From: Anthopleura xanthogrammica
Taxonomy: Eukaryota; Cnidaria; Anthozoa; Actiniaria; Actiniidae
Direction: 5' to 3'
Length of the DNA stretch: 64,000 nt
Assembly: GCA_964019055.1 (NCBI GenBank)
Contig: OZ025217.1
Coordinates: forward strand, 5,006,617-5,070,616
Of the stretch, positions 13,301 to 25,089 are shown piece by piece. The notes below the pieces were generated by a model. The model worked only from the letters and a program-made list of their open reading frames with translations, was not told the DNA's origin and made no database searches. The position numbers and the translations under genes were made by a program. Positions within the stretch are counted from its first letter, which is position 1, and each line of letters opens with the position of its first letter.

Positions 13301-16300
13301 GGAAAAGACCTGCTACTTGGCCGGACTGGTTCTTTACAAGGGCATGTAATAGTCATTAGGACTAATTACTCGGGCTTCCTGTAGAAAGAACCCGAGTAGA
13401 GAGCCTGTTCGATTTTATTATTCCTGTCACTAATTAGTGTCTATGGCGCATGCGCTTTGTCGCTGACCTCATGATAACACAGACTCAAAGCACACACCAG
13501 AGCCTAAAAACAAGCCCTTGGAAGCTCGAGTGCACGCTCTGAGAGCGTCTAGTTTGTACCTCAGGAAGCCCGGTACATCAAGGGAAAGGCCTTCTAAGGG
13601 TGTGTAACAATCGTAAGAAGAAAAGGATTGTAGTGTAAGGACCACAAGGATGGGTGTGATAGGATAGACCCTCTACCGCCACGCGGACATCCCTCTCCAC
13701 CTAGTAAAGGTTCAGTAATCTCTGACGTCACATTCCACACGTGCATGACCAAAACGTGGGTTCACTAATGACAAGAATGTAGTGTATTTCATCAACGCAT
13801 CATTCATATTTAGTATTTGTGACTTCAAATCTTTCATTAATTACTAGAAAAACAACAAACTGCTAGAGGGGTTTGAAAACAATGACAAATAAGTGGTTTG
13901 CGATCGTTCCCTAGATAATGGGATAACAAAAGACAGTGGCTGCCATGTTGACTGTGATATTACAAGAGAGTAACGACAAGTCATCTTTCATTAATAACAA
14001 CCAAGATAGAAGCGATGAAAGTCATCAATATGCTTCTCCATTGCACTCTCAAAAGCTAGCTCAAATGGTTCGAAAAAATGAAAATTTCTACAAGTTCATT
14101 CAATTCGTGGAGTACGACTTGCAAGTTTTCTAAAACAACATAATTTTGCTCTGCATAAATTGTCATCAAAAACTATATTTTCTATTAGAATCTTTTCTTA
14201 AAAAATTACTTTAAATTTCACTTAGAATAATTAGTATTTTTTTTAAAAGATTTAAGTCAAATCCTTCCAAAGTTATTGCAAAAAATGTACCATAAAACTT
14301 CATCGAAAACTGTCTTTTTTTTCGGGATATTTTTCTTTAAAATATTTCTTGAAGTTCACTTAGACGAAATATTCCTTTTCGAGGATTTTCTAGTGACGTC
14401 ATTATGGACCACACAAAATTGCTCGTCCGATCTGTGTTGTAGCACGTTTACAGTTTAAAACAGACACTAGAGGAAAGTGATTATAAAACCGCGATAAATT
14501 GTCTAACAAGAGAAAGAAATATCAACAGGGCCGCTACTTGAAAACCAAATTTGCCGTTTCCTCGAACGCGAGCTGTGGTAAGCCCGCTGAAGGAAATCCG
14601 AACAGCGGTGAAAATAAATATTTGACATTACGTCATTATTGTTCCGTATTCGGACTCTGGTTTTGATGTGAATTTTTGTCTCAAAATATTTCTTCGAAAA
14701 GCAAAATGATTCCAGATTTCAAAAAAAAGCTTATGTTAAAATATTAGAAAAATTTAATGAAAAAAAATTAACACTTTTCCTTTTTTAATTAAGAAATGCA
14801 ATAGTCAAACTTCGAACGGAAACAAATCCGAAAAAGTAATGAAATTATAAATTTTCTCCTGAATGTTAGTCTCCTTTGCAGCCGTTATTAGTTTTCGTTC
14901 TAATTAAAACTAAAAACGACTGCAAAGGAGACTACTTGAATTTGGTATCGAATTGAAAAAGAAAGTTTGTTTAAGGGACGTTTTTTACAGACATTCTTCC
15001 CTTCTTAACGAAAAAAAGCTATGTCAGGGCTGTTTTTCGCTCAAATATCCATTACTTTAACTATGAACCGTCTCTGACGGCTGGAGGCATAATGATTACG
15101 ATTTAATTTGCCAGAACGCGGCTTGTCTAAGGAGGCAACGTCCTAAGAAAATATTAGCATTCTGGTCATGATCTAGTCAAGAATCCACTAACATGTTATC
15201 ATGCCCTTAATATGTTTACAGAAAAACCATTGATTTTCTTTCAAACGTCCGCTTCCACGGCGAGGGTTCCTGGGTTTAAGTTCAATCAAATTCCTAGCAA
15301 ATAAAAATCTGTTGTGTTAAGCCAACGAAAGAGAATGTATGGACCTCAAACTGAGAAAAAAGCGAGAGTATTTCCTGCGTAATGCTGTCAGGGATTATTC
15401 CAATTTTTCAAAAGGGTTTGCCGATTTTTATTTCAGACAGAAATGATTATTTCTGACAGCCCCTCGAGGCGAGAAGACAAATTTCTTTTTAGATTTAGAA
15501 AGATTTCTAAACATGCCAAATTTACTTTTAAGCTAAATAAGAAACTAATGAACTCTACAATTAAGGTTTTCGAGTAATAATATTTCTGATAATTAGGGTC
15601 ATTCTGCTTAATCCTTTTTCATATCAAATTTTAATTAATAAATTCTTGGAATTAAGCGAGCTGTGCCTTTTATTATTTGCTAAAAGGCGCTTCAAGATTT
15701 GTTAGTTCACTTGGATTTGTGAAATGCCCAGCTTATAAAGGTTGCGATTTGTTTACCGACGAGGGTAATTTGTGATGGTTGGGAAATTATTCTTGATATC
15801 GCACCGCTAAGGAAGTTATTGACCGCAAGATAGCCAATAAGAAACTTAAAGCGATACACTTCGAAATAATTAGTGTTATCTATAGCTATCGGCTGGCCAA
15901 CACGCGCGCTGTAGTTATTACTGCAAGTCAACTAGAACAGGTATTGAACTTCAAATGATAAGCTAGGCTTTGTGTATCGCTTGCAATAAGATTCAAATGA
16001 TTACTTTTCAACTCTTAAGGAATCTTTCAACCTAAAATTCAGGAAGAAAAATCCCTTCAAAAAGAACTCAACTGGTTGAAGATTGAAGCTGGAAAGAAAG
16101 GACCTCCCATAGAAGGTTTTGACTGACTTATGTCGTACATGTAAAAAATGAATTACAGAGAACAAAAGAACGGATATAACTAGTTAAACGATTTGCATTC
16201 TTACATAAAAGTGTTATTCGGACTTCAACATGAATTGGAACAATGAGCCTCCAGGCTATTACAGCTATTTTTTCGTAGTAAGATTAATCTGTTCCAGAGA

Positions 16301-18546
16301 GAAATGAAAGGAATGGCCGAAGCTTAGTCTGAATTTTCGTATGCTTTTGTTTGTTCTTAGGTCGACATTTTGACTGGGTTTTTTTTCAGCCATTTGTTTA
16401 GTCTTGCTTGAAACATCCCCATATTCTACTCACTTTGATTCTACGTTAGGAATCTGTAATGCGAGAAGCGAAAGAATGACTTCGAACTTAACGTAAATAT
16501 ACTTAGATTCAAAGGATAAGTGGCTTGCTAATTCTGACTTTCAAACCGACCCTGGCAAATAGGTCAAGAGGCACTTTGAAGCCGTCGAAGATAGCCTGTA
16601 AGCGATGAGCCTTCTAAAAACACAAAATCCTTTCTAACTAGAGCTCATCTCGTGGAGAAATCTTAAAACAACTGGTTTCTATTTCAGCGTGGAAAGACAA
16701 CAAACGCACTACGTCAGTAATGTTTGTGTACACGAAGCATTACCAAGCAACTTTGTAATTTCCAAAGCAAAATGGCCAGTTTGGACAGCAAAATAAAAGT
16801 ACTTTTGCCTGTCAAACCCTTGATGTTTGCTGACAACGAAAAGCTTTAACTTTGACTTTGTCTCTCAAAGTGTGTAAACAGTAAAAACGTGGAAATATTT
16901 TTTTTTAAATTGACCTTCAATCTAGCTTAGACAACACGTTCTGGATACAGAAATAGTTTGTAGCCTGCTCGGGGTTTCTAGAGTTGAATAAAATTTCCAA
17001 AACTCATAATATTTCCAGAGAATAAACTTCCTAAAATTGGAGAATCGAATAGGCAAGAACAAGATGAAGTTTTAGCGGGAAAACGACTTCCTAACGCGTC
17101 TGCCGCCTTTCCTCAATGTAACCTTACGGAAGCGTTACATCTTAGTAAAAATTCTGTGCATCAAAACTCGGCCATTGAATTGAAGAGAATTGGAAAAAGA
17201 CCGGTTGAAAGATTGCTCATTGGCACAACATGGCATAGTTAAGGTAAAAATTCTTAAAAAGCTAGTAACAAAAATAATCCAGTGAAGAGAAAGGATTGGA
17301 AAACGATAGTAGGAGTTTATTTTAGGAAACTCGAGTGTTGAACAGAGTAAAAAAGCTATCGAATCAATAAAGGTGACCCGTCTAAGATTCAGACGATTAA
17401 ATCTGTCTTTTTTCCAAATAGCAACATTGAAAAGCCTACAGCTATCTCATACATAGGTAAACATACGCTTTAACTAACACAGAACACGGCGTTCAAAGAT
17501 CTTTTTTGTCTTCTGTCCCCGGACGGCTGGGAATAAAAGCTTAAATTTGGTCCTTACGATCCTGGAGTTTGTCAACCAGCAAGCTGCTTTAGTCAATTTG
17601 CTGTGCTAATCCGAAAATGGGCCCCAATTGATTGCTTCGGGTTCGAGGACACTAGAATCTTAAGCGGATTTGTGTAAACTAAAGTGTTTTCCAGGTGAAA
17701 GGATAGCTTCGCATTACTATTAACACACGGGCCAAGAATCAAAGCTTTGTAATTTTTTTGTGCGATTTTTTTTTGGTTCGTATGAATTTTAAACGCCAAC
17801 AAGTCCAATAATAATTACATGGGGATCCGCAGATATTGACCTCACACCAGACCAGGGGATAGGTAGCAATAAATACCTGTAGTTAAAATTCCACGATTTT
17901 GGAAAACCTGTGCTGTGTTGATTCCTGAACAGTTCCATTGATGATTACTGAAGTGTTTTTCACACTCGCGTAGCGCCATCCCAACACCTCTTTGGACACT
18001 AGCCATCCTAGATGGAAACAAGAGGCACTTTTTTTTCTGATGTGGCTTCAACCAGGACATCAGGGAACAGAAATTCTCGATATCTGTACTGGTTTTGAAC
18101 TCGAAGACATTGGCGTTCGGTGACAGAGAAATATCCCTGAAGGGCAATAAAAGAAGCAAAACGTTTAATTAACTCTCTAAATTGGCTATATGGATTCGTT
18201 GACGGAGCTGAATGCAATACTTAATCCGGTAAGGGATTCATTTATTTACAAGCTGTTGAGTTTCTGGATGGCAAACAAGGTTGGAAAATGGCTCATCAAT
18301 ACTTATGAAGTGGCCGACCTTTTAGGGATTTCTTCTGATACAAGAGTCACTTGAAGACCTAAAGGATGTATTACAATCGTGTCGTGTTCAATAAAATCAT
18401 CAATTAGGCCCGTACTTGAGATCCCGCTTGGATTTCACATGTAAAGACAAGCATTGAACAGCCTACCGTTCGACTCGTGGTCGGGGTTTTGCAGCGCCGA
18501 ACAGCGCGATGAAAATCCATACCATTACCACAGACGATGAACCCAT
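7353..18546 (-). CDS. Wnt16-like: Wnt family secreted ligand, closest to Wnt16
   Basis: Secreted, lipid-modified ligand for Frizzled receptors. Coding exons, 5' to 3' on the minus strand: 18546-18467, 18136-17877, 13224-12947, 7847-7353; total 1113 nt, 370 residues. The start ATG at 18546 opens a signal peptide (MGSSSVVMVWIFIALFGAA). Family landmarks: RECEKHFSNHQWNCS (exon 2), ESAYVYAITSAGVSYLITKG and WEWGGCSQNV plus HNNEAGRK (exon 3), CKCHGVSGSCTVKICWKTM (exon 4), where the serine of HGVSGSC (about residue 222) is the conserved acylation site, and a cysteine-dense C-terminus ending in HTCK. WKTM, the FIWCC block and the HTCK end favour Wnt16 over Wnt4 or Wnt8, but the subfamily is judged by eye only. 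Odd: an Arg/Lys-rich insert at about residues 260-283 before the C-terminal domain. Introns 2 and 3 (4.7 and 5.1 kb) carry tandem arrays and a TTAA-flanked element. Confidence 0.95.
8475..8945. repeat. 77-bp satellite array in Wnt intron 3
   Basis: Six copies of TTCAC(C/T)ATATTGATACTTG…ACAAAGG starting near 8478, 8555, 8632, 8709, 8786 and 8866: period 77, one copy 80. Confidence 0.9.
9925..10510. repeat. ~150-bp tandem repeat in Wnt intron 3
   Basis: Four units (142-157 bp) with AAGGGTTAAT…GGAACATCTAATGC…GGTAAGGCACGTCTCAG; the array resumes at 11252 after an insertion. Confidence 0.85.
10514..11247. mobile_element. Non-autonomous TTAA-flanked DNA transposon
   Basis: 734 bp with terminal inverted repeats GGCAATGGGCTCGCGCA / TGCGCGAGCCCATTGCC and TTAA on both sides (10510-10513, 11248-11251). 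TTAA duplication is typical of piggyBac-type elements. No transposase inside. Confidence 0.75.
11581..12010. repeat. Family B repeat (AGACCCCTTGC ends), ~430 bp
   Basis: Contains the short 11581-11724 inverted-repeat module (CAGCTCAATTTGGAGG / CCTCCAAATTGAGCTGC) followed by a body that reappears reverse-complemented at about 25440-25700. Confidence 0.7.
12280..12465. repeat. Dispersed repeat rich in TTGCAAC motifs
   Basis: In Wnt intron 3. Inverted GTTGCA/TGCAAC motifs; shares TTCTGCAACAAAG and ACAAGTTGCACGA-type words with the copy at 40545-40815. Confidence 0.5.
14867..14933. repeat. Short inverted repeat
   Basis: TAGTCTCCTTTGCAGCCGTT and its near reverse complement about 30 bp apart, in Wnt intron 2. 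Confidence 0.6.
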
Positions 18547-18827
18547 TCTAATGCTGTTTTGGTTTGGGATCGCTTCGCCTTGTAAGAGATATGGCCTCTT
18601 GATTTTTGCTCGTTGAATCTGTCTGTCAATCTCTAACGCAGTCTGGGATGTACTTTCTCGGGGAACGAAGAAAAAATCACGAAAAGCTGGTTGCAAGATG
18701 TTTTTTAACTAGTGACAAACGTGATACTTTTTCTCCCTGGAGCGCTTTAAGGTCAGAACTCTCTTACTATGAAGCCCTTGTAGAAATCTCTCAACGCTTA
18801 CAAGAGATCGACTTATATTTCTGCGCG

Positions 18828-18928
18828 TATATACCTCACTGATACATCACATGCCTCAACCCGCGCTAATAATCAAGCAAGGAAAACCGCTCCAAAAGAA
18901 AAAGCCGTCATCCTCGCCGTCTGATTGG
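18828..18928 (-). promoter_or_regulatory. Candidate Wnt promoter (TATA and CCAAT boxes)
   Basis: On the minus strand, GGTATATACGCG (TATATA at 18828-18833) lies about 280 bp upstream of the Wnt ATG, and CCAAT (18924-18928, in CGACCAATCAGACGG) lies about 92 bp further upstream. That spacing is typical of a Pol II core promoter. Start-site use is inferred. Confidence 0.4.
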
Positions 18929-21900
18929 TCGAAACCGGTCACACTTCAGCGCACCTTTTCTTTTGGGGCTATCATTCAATATTATTTCGACGAACTTGTC
19001 AAAACAATCGATGGGGCTTACCGGCCAAATGGAATACTTCGATTCCGGAAATTATGGAATTGGTGAGAGTAATAAGAGAAAAGTTGGTCGGTAATGAGTA
19101 AATCTTGAACACAGTGGCTCTAAAATTGAAAAACATTGGAGATTGTCGAAGGCGGTTTGTGAGTTATGGATTGAAGTCAAAAACGTAATTATACTACGAA
19201 CGAGCGTCTAATTAAATGGTGCTTTGTCTTTCCTTAGCCGTGCAGAGCGTTTGTTAAATTAAAACGATAGCTTTTTATTAAGACCGTTATTGAATAATAA
19301 AGTGGCTGCACACAATTACAGTGTTGGCGTCTCGGTACTTGGACAACCACGGGCTAGACGAAGGCTTTTTATGAATCGGAACTACGGAATTTTTTTGGGG
19401 GGGTTTGTTTCGAACCACTTTAAAACTAACCTACACTTCCTAACAGCTTCCTTGTAGTTGCGTAGTATCACACGGCTTATCTACAAAACACATTACAAAC
19501 GGTTACTGAATTCTTATGCGTAATCAGAGTGGAAAAGAGAGATTGTCAGTGAGATGGCAGAATGTAATGGTTCGAAAATCTTTGATTTGAGAGAGTTTGC
19601 AAGGGTTTACCAGACGATTATCAAGAGACAACGGACAAGCCTTGATAAAGCAAACGTTTAAACAATGCCATCTCGTAAAATAAAGATTTGTTTGGGAGGA
19701 TTTAGAATCAACTTTGAGGTTTCTTTTTCACGAGATTTCTGTCCAGACAAATAATCAAAGGAAAACAGCTAAAGAATCAGGATGCTTTCGCGGTTTCCAC
19801 TGCGTAATGGTTTTTATTTTCAAGGTATTTAACCGTATGTGAAAATCATTATTGGCGAGGTAAGCTAATTAAACATACCGCAAATGATGGTTTAGCAACC
19901 ATTGTCTCAAGCACAACAAATCGCTACATAATCCTTCGATATTACATCTTTTTGCATTTAAAATAACTGAGAAAATTTTGTGGGAAATTTGTTTCCTTTC
20001 GGAGCTTTTTTTCTCGGGAATAATCAAAATTATCCCCACAAAAAATCCAAAAGTTCCAGATGTAAAAGTAATTGACTTTTGATTCCAACTCTTATGAGTT
20101 GTACAGACGTTTTTTATCTCTCTCGCCTGAAGCAGAAAACTTTCAAGAGAGATTACACAAACGGCATTCATAAATAGCTGATAATGGTCCATTCGACTTC
20201 AAAACAATTTGGACTTTTTTGTTTCTGATTTTTTGATAGCATTGAAATGACTTCCCGGCGTCCAAGAATTTGGCTGAAATTTCTAATTTGGCTGAGATTT
20301 TCACCTTTGATTTATTAGCATTATTAAAAGAGAACTACATGTCATTAGTATCATTAACTACTTTGAATAGATCTCTATAATCATTATCTTTTAGCTGTTT
20401 TTCTTTTATATTATTATTCACACATAATTTTCTTACAATTTTTTTGGGACATTATATTGCATTGCAAATTACACAACGTAATTTCACAAATGTAAAAAGT
20501 TTTCAAAAAAAAAATTTCTGATATATTTTGAGCGTATTTTACTGAAGTAAGGGTTCAAATCAAAAGGTTAAAATCTTTCATCCTTGTTGAGTTCGCACCC
20601 ACCTACTCCAACCTTCAAACACAACGCCCATTTGAAGTTATCTGCTTTTATGACGTAAAATTGCACAGTTCGACTACTCCCAGAATATCTCCATCAACTC
20701 AAATATCTTTAGCTCACAGACTGGGGTCTGACTCTGCTGTCTTCAATCGAATTCATCTTGGTAGGAGATCGACCGAAGAGGACACCGCTTGAGGCAAAAC
20801 TCCTTAATATCTAAAATCTGCGAAAGGATCACATTTTTTAAATAAGTCTAAGAATTGAGATGGCTGTCAAAAACACTGAAGATGACCGTCAAAAACAGAT
20901 CTCGATCTAAGAGCCACTGAAACTGATTGATCATTATAGATGTATTTATCTGTCAAACTCGGCTTATCAAGTACTAGAAACATAGTTTGTTTGAAATCAA
21001 CTCTGGCTTAGAAATGTTCAATCAAGTTGGAGATCTGTATCGATGACTAAGCAATCGAAATCTAATCTTGGATAGGTCTGTTGACCATACTACTATACAA
21101 TGGCGAGTCATCGTATTAAGACTGCACTAATCCACTAAACAACGAAAACATTATCAAAAAACGCCTTAATTTTACTAAAAACCTAGTCTTTAAGCTTATT
21201 GTAAAAAAAATATGCCCGTTTATTTAAGAATTTGGAGCAGAAATTCTATAAATATTTTTGATGAAGAATACTACGGTAGCAAGCAGTCGAATACAATTGC
21301 ATCTTTTGAAGAATTCTTTTGATTTTTTAGTGAAAGCTGAATAAAGAGTGCATATCTGGGCTGTAATCTCTTGAATGAGGTCATTACAGATCCAAAACCA
21401 TTATCAAAGAAAAAGGAGTGTCTAAAAAAAACAAAAGACGAAAAATTTTCTAAGATGATTCAGTTAATTTACAGATAAAATTCACAAAATGACGAAGACA
21501 AAATTACTATCTAAAGTTGTAAATATTTTGATCTTTTTTTCTTTTAAAAGATTATATCAAAAATGCCTCGAATCGAAGAAATAATTAGAAATACGAGGTC
21601 ATTATGCTACGCAAAAGATGTTAAGGAACTACTCGCTAGCTTCGGACACCTTGTGCACAGATTTTCTGGTAAATAAATACATATGGCATAGTTGGGTGTT
21701 TGGGTCTACAGAAGCGAAGTAAAAAAAAATGCAGGAATAACCAAAAGCTTAGGCAAATTCGATGTTCTAGCTATCCGGTAGAGATTTCCCCCCAGATTTT
21801 TTCGATATATCAGTAGCTTGTAGTTCAGTGATTGATAGTGGACTGAATTTGCGCGATTTTGAAAATTAGTAAAGAATAAAGATTTTACGAGCATTGAGAT

Positions 21901-23589
21901 CCTGAACACTTAAAGACTTATCAGCCAAACAAACACCACCAAACACTCACAAAACAAAATAACAAAACAACCACATCTCCACAACACATGTGTTTTTAAG
22001 TTTAGCCTAATATTTTGAAAACAAATCTCCAATATTTCTTAACCACCCACACAAGTTACAAGTTCATTTGGCGATCAGGGAACTTAAAAAGTGCTTAAAA
22101 TTCCAGTTTAAGTTTGCTATGCAAGAGTAGACAACCTGGTTAAATCTGCCGACATATCTTAGTAGGTGGTCCAGAGGTGAACTATCTTTTACACTTCTAA
22201 GCAATCTGTGAACAACATTTCCTGAAATGGTCCCATGGTGTTGTATGGACATTCCAGTTGAAGAGGAAATTCAACACATTTGTTACAAGATCATGAATTC
22301 TAGGTCAGGTAATCTAAAATTGTAAGTGTCTAGGATCTTCGAGATGGAAGCGAAATTAAAATTCCTTCGATTTCCAGGGAGAGTTTCGTTCTTTAAATAA
22401 AATTCCAGCCACTCGACACCTTCCTACCAGACAAGCAGTAAAAGACTCTTCGATATCTAGGTTTTGTGGTTTTCAAATTGGTCCTTAATATCACGGAATC
22501 CCGGAATGATGAGGAAGAAGTTGATGGCCGAAAAAAAAAAAACTAAAAATAGGTAATGATTGGCATATAATTCCTTCTATGAGAATGCTATTTCTAGATT
22601 CTATGCTTCCATATATGCAGTTTCGCACAGTGTTGCATCATTTCACCGACAGCGTGAGAATTCTGTAAGAGTGCTGAACAATGTGTCTTCGAATCTTGAT
22701 GGCTAGAAAAATAAACACATCATCGGCCGCTGTCTTTTTTCCTGTTTGTTTTCTAGTAAAGAGCATAAAAAGATAAACTTCAAAACTTTGTCGTTTCTTC
22801 GGCGTACAAAGAAAAATTTTCTAGCAAGAGGAAATACCGAGGCGAATTGGTCAGCTACATGCAACTTTTTCTTTTCTTTTTCTCTTCTCTCCTCTCCTCT
22901 TCTCCTTTTCTACTCTTTTCCCCCCCTTTTTTCTCATGTTTCCTATTCGTGTTATCAATCAGTTACTCTTCAACAAATCTCATTCAATTTTTTCCAGAAA
23001 ATACTTTCCAGACCCTTGCCCGAAACCCCACGAAGGAAGTCAGAAAACTAGAATGATTTTAAATGATTTTGAAACCCCAAGAGAAAACTGTTTTCATTTG
23101 ATCCCAGTGCTGTGGATTAGTGCAACGAAAAGTACTTTAGAAAAATCTATGTAGAAATATTCAGAGCGTGAAGGCTTCGAGAGAACTTGGCGCGATGGAG
23201 TATAACAAGACAACACCCCTCACGTACTGCTGAATGACCTAAATCCTTATGAGCCAGAAAACCGCAAAGAATCAAAAAGAACTTAAGAATGATTATCATA
23301 ATGAAAGGGGGGTAGTTACTCCCCACAGAGCGAAAACAAATGGAGTTCAAGCCAATTGATCCTTTTAATTAAGTTTTAAGATGTTTTTTATCATGAATAC
23401 AAGGCTCAGACGTCAACAGATTTTAACGCTTCACCTGTTTGCTGCGTGATGGTTTGCATGTTTATCCGAAAGCAGTGAGAAAAAGCCACTCTATTTGATA
23501 GCTAAATATACAGCGAGTTAGTAAAGTGTGCGGCAGGACAGAAAACTTCTGTAGTCGTATCGTATTTTACTGTAGTCTTAACTACGTTT

Positions 23590-23920
23590 TCATTGGATGA
23601 AGTGCAAAATGAGAAACCATTTCAGTGTTAAGGAACGATATACCGTGTATATGTTGCAAGTTAGTACTCATTCTAATGGGAAGCCATTTCAGTGTTACGG
23701 CATGTCGTAACGTGTAAGCAAAGAAATTCCGTACCATATGTTTCCTACTCATAAGAAAAGCGATTTCACTGTTAGGACACGTTCTAGCGCGTGTACATGC
23801 TGGAAGTTATCATACCATACGTTTTACACTCATAACAAAACCATATCTTATAGGGAAGCCATTTCAATGTTCCAGCATACTGTATACCATGTACGTGTCG
23901 TTATCTAATCATACGAAAGC
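23590..23920. repeat. Diverged tandem motif
   Basis: Repeated AAGCCATTTCAGTGTTA-type words every 70-80 bp; the same word recurs at 56160-56430. Confidence 0.45.
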
Positions 23921-24370
23921 CACTCTAAGTGGCAAAGTCTGAGATAATGAACAATGGTATTTTTGTGATAATTATGCAACTGTCAAAATAAGCCAGGCGT
24001 TCCTCTGATACGAAAAGCACATGCGCTTGCGCAGTAAAATTCGGTTTATTGGTAAAATATTTAATGATAATTTACAGTATTTCAACTTTTTTCGATGTAC
24101 ACTGATTCGTGTATAAAATTCAAAATAAGTTCAAAATTCATGTTCAAAGTAGCGTAGTTATAGCCTATTCATATCTCTAAAACAACCGCGAAAAAGACTG
24201 GTGTGAAACATGAAAATGAGGTCACCTGTGTCAGAGTACAAAACACAGTGTCATTGATCCAGGGTTTCAATCAGCTGATAAAAGTCTTTGAATTTCATTA
24301 TCTGCTCCAAATGGTTGTCAAACACTGACCACCATGTGCTGTCAACCAGAAAGAATTCTATTGAAAACTT

Positions 24371-24733
24371 GTGATACTCCAGTTTCACATTCGATGGAAA
24401 CCGCTGTTTTTGAAGACCACAGACTCATTTGCACAGGCTTAGCCTCGTTTATAAGTCATCTATTCAAAGGCACCATTAAAAGTCCGTGGGATTGGTATTA
24501 TTCAACTTGCACATTCTTTACATTACAGTTGGCTGTTGCTAATGATTTGCATAAGTCAACCGTAATGTAAAGAATGTGTAAGTTGAACAATACCAATGTT
24601 TTGAAATCCCACGGACTTTTAATGATGTCGTTGAATAGCTGACTTATAAGCGAGGCTAAGCCTGTACAAATGAGTCTGTGGTCTTCAAAAACAGCGGTTT
24701 CCATCGAATGTGAAACTGGAGTATTCAGCTGAT
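24371..24733. mobile_element. Foldback element family C, copy 1
   Basis: Two ~165-bp arms, ACTCCAGTTTCACATTCGAT … ATCGAATGTGAAACTGGAGT, with short internal spacer. Both strands read the same frame (TPVSHSMETAVFEDHRLICT), an effect of the palindrome. Confidence 0.8.
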
Positions 24734-24892
24734 GAAAATTCTGCACAAGACAGGAAATGACGTCACGTGAAACTCAGCAATGGGGTAATAAGACGAATAT
24801 CTAGTTAACACTAGCTTGAATATACAAGATGACCCCTTAAGAACAGACGTTCCGAATACAAATGTATTGTACCAACTAGCCTCGTTTTGATG

Positions 24893-24898
24893 TTTATT
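24893..24898 (-). terminator. Candidate CCDC171 poly(A) signal
   Basis: AATAAA on the minus strand about 190 bp beyond the CCDC171 stop; the first such hexamer seen downstream. Confidence 0.35.
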
Positions 24899-25089
24899 AC
24901 CACCAGTCTCCCACCCATCTTCCAGAGATATGAATATGATGTATGTATGAGTGGGTTACCACATGTCTTGATATCCATAACTTACTAAAAACATCTGTTG
25001 TTCATTCTTATACATCCAGTAGCCCTTAATAACCACATAAAATAGCTATCCAAAGGATACATGTTATATATAATACAGTGTCCCGCATG

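Larger units (their letters stand above)
18547..25089. other. Intergenic region between Wnt 5' end and CCDC171 3' end
   Basis: No open frame here shows family motifs or usable splice borders. The Wnt promoter candidate lies at the left, diverged tandem motifs at about 23.59-23.92 kb, and a foldback element at 24.37-24.73 kb. The 19-23 kb part is AT-rich and I see nothing else in it. Confidence 0.6.

Noticed and set aside
18851..19066. 71-residue frame upstream of Wnt on the opposite strand
   Set aside because: Overlaps the likely Wnt promoter; no family similarity or splice support.
24334..24746. Apparent conserved protein found on both strands and again at 55.4-55.7 kb
   Set aside because: Palindromic foldback element; the same arm is read in both directions.
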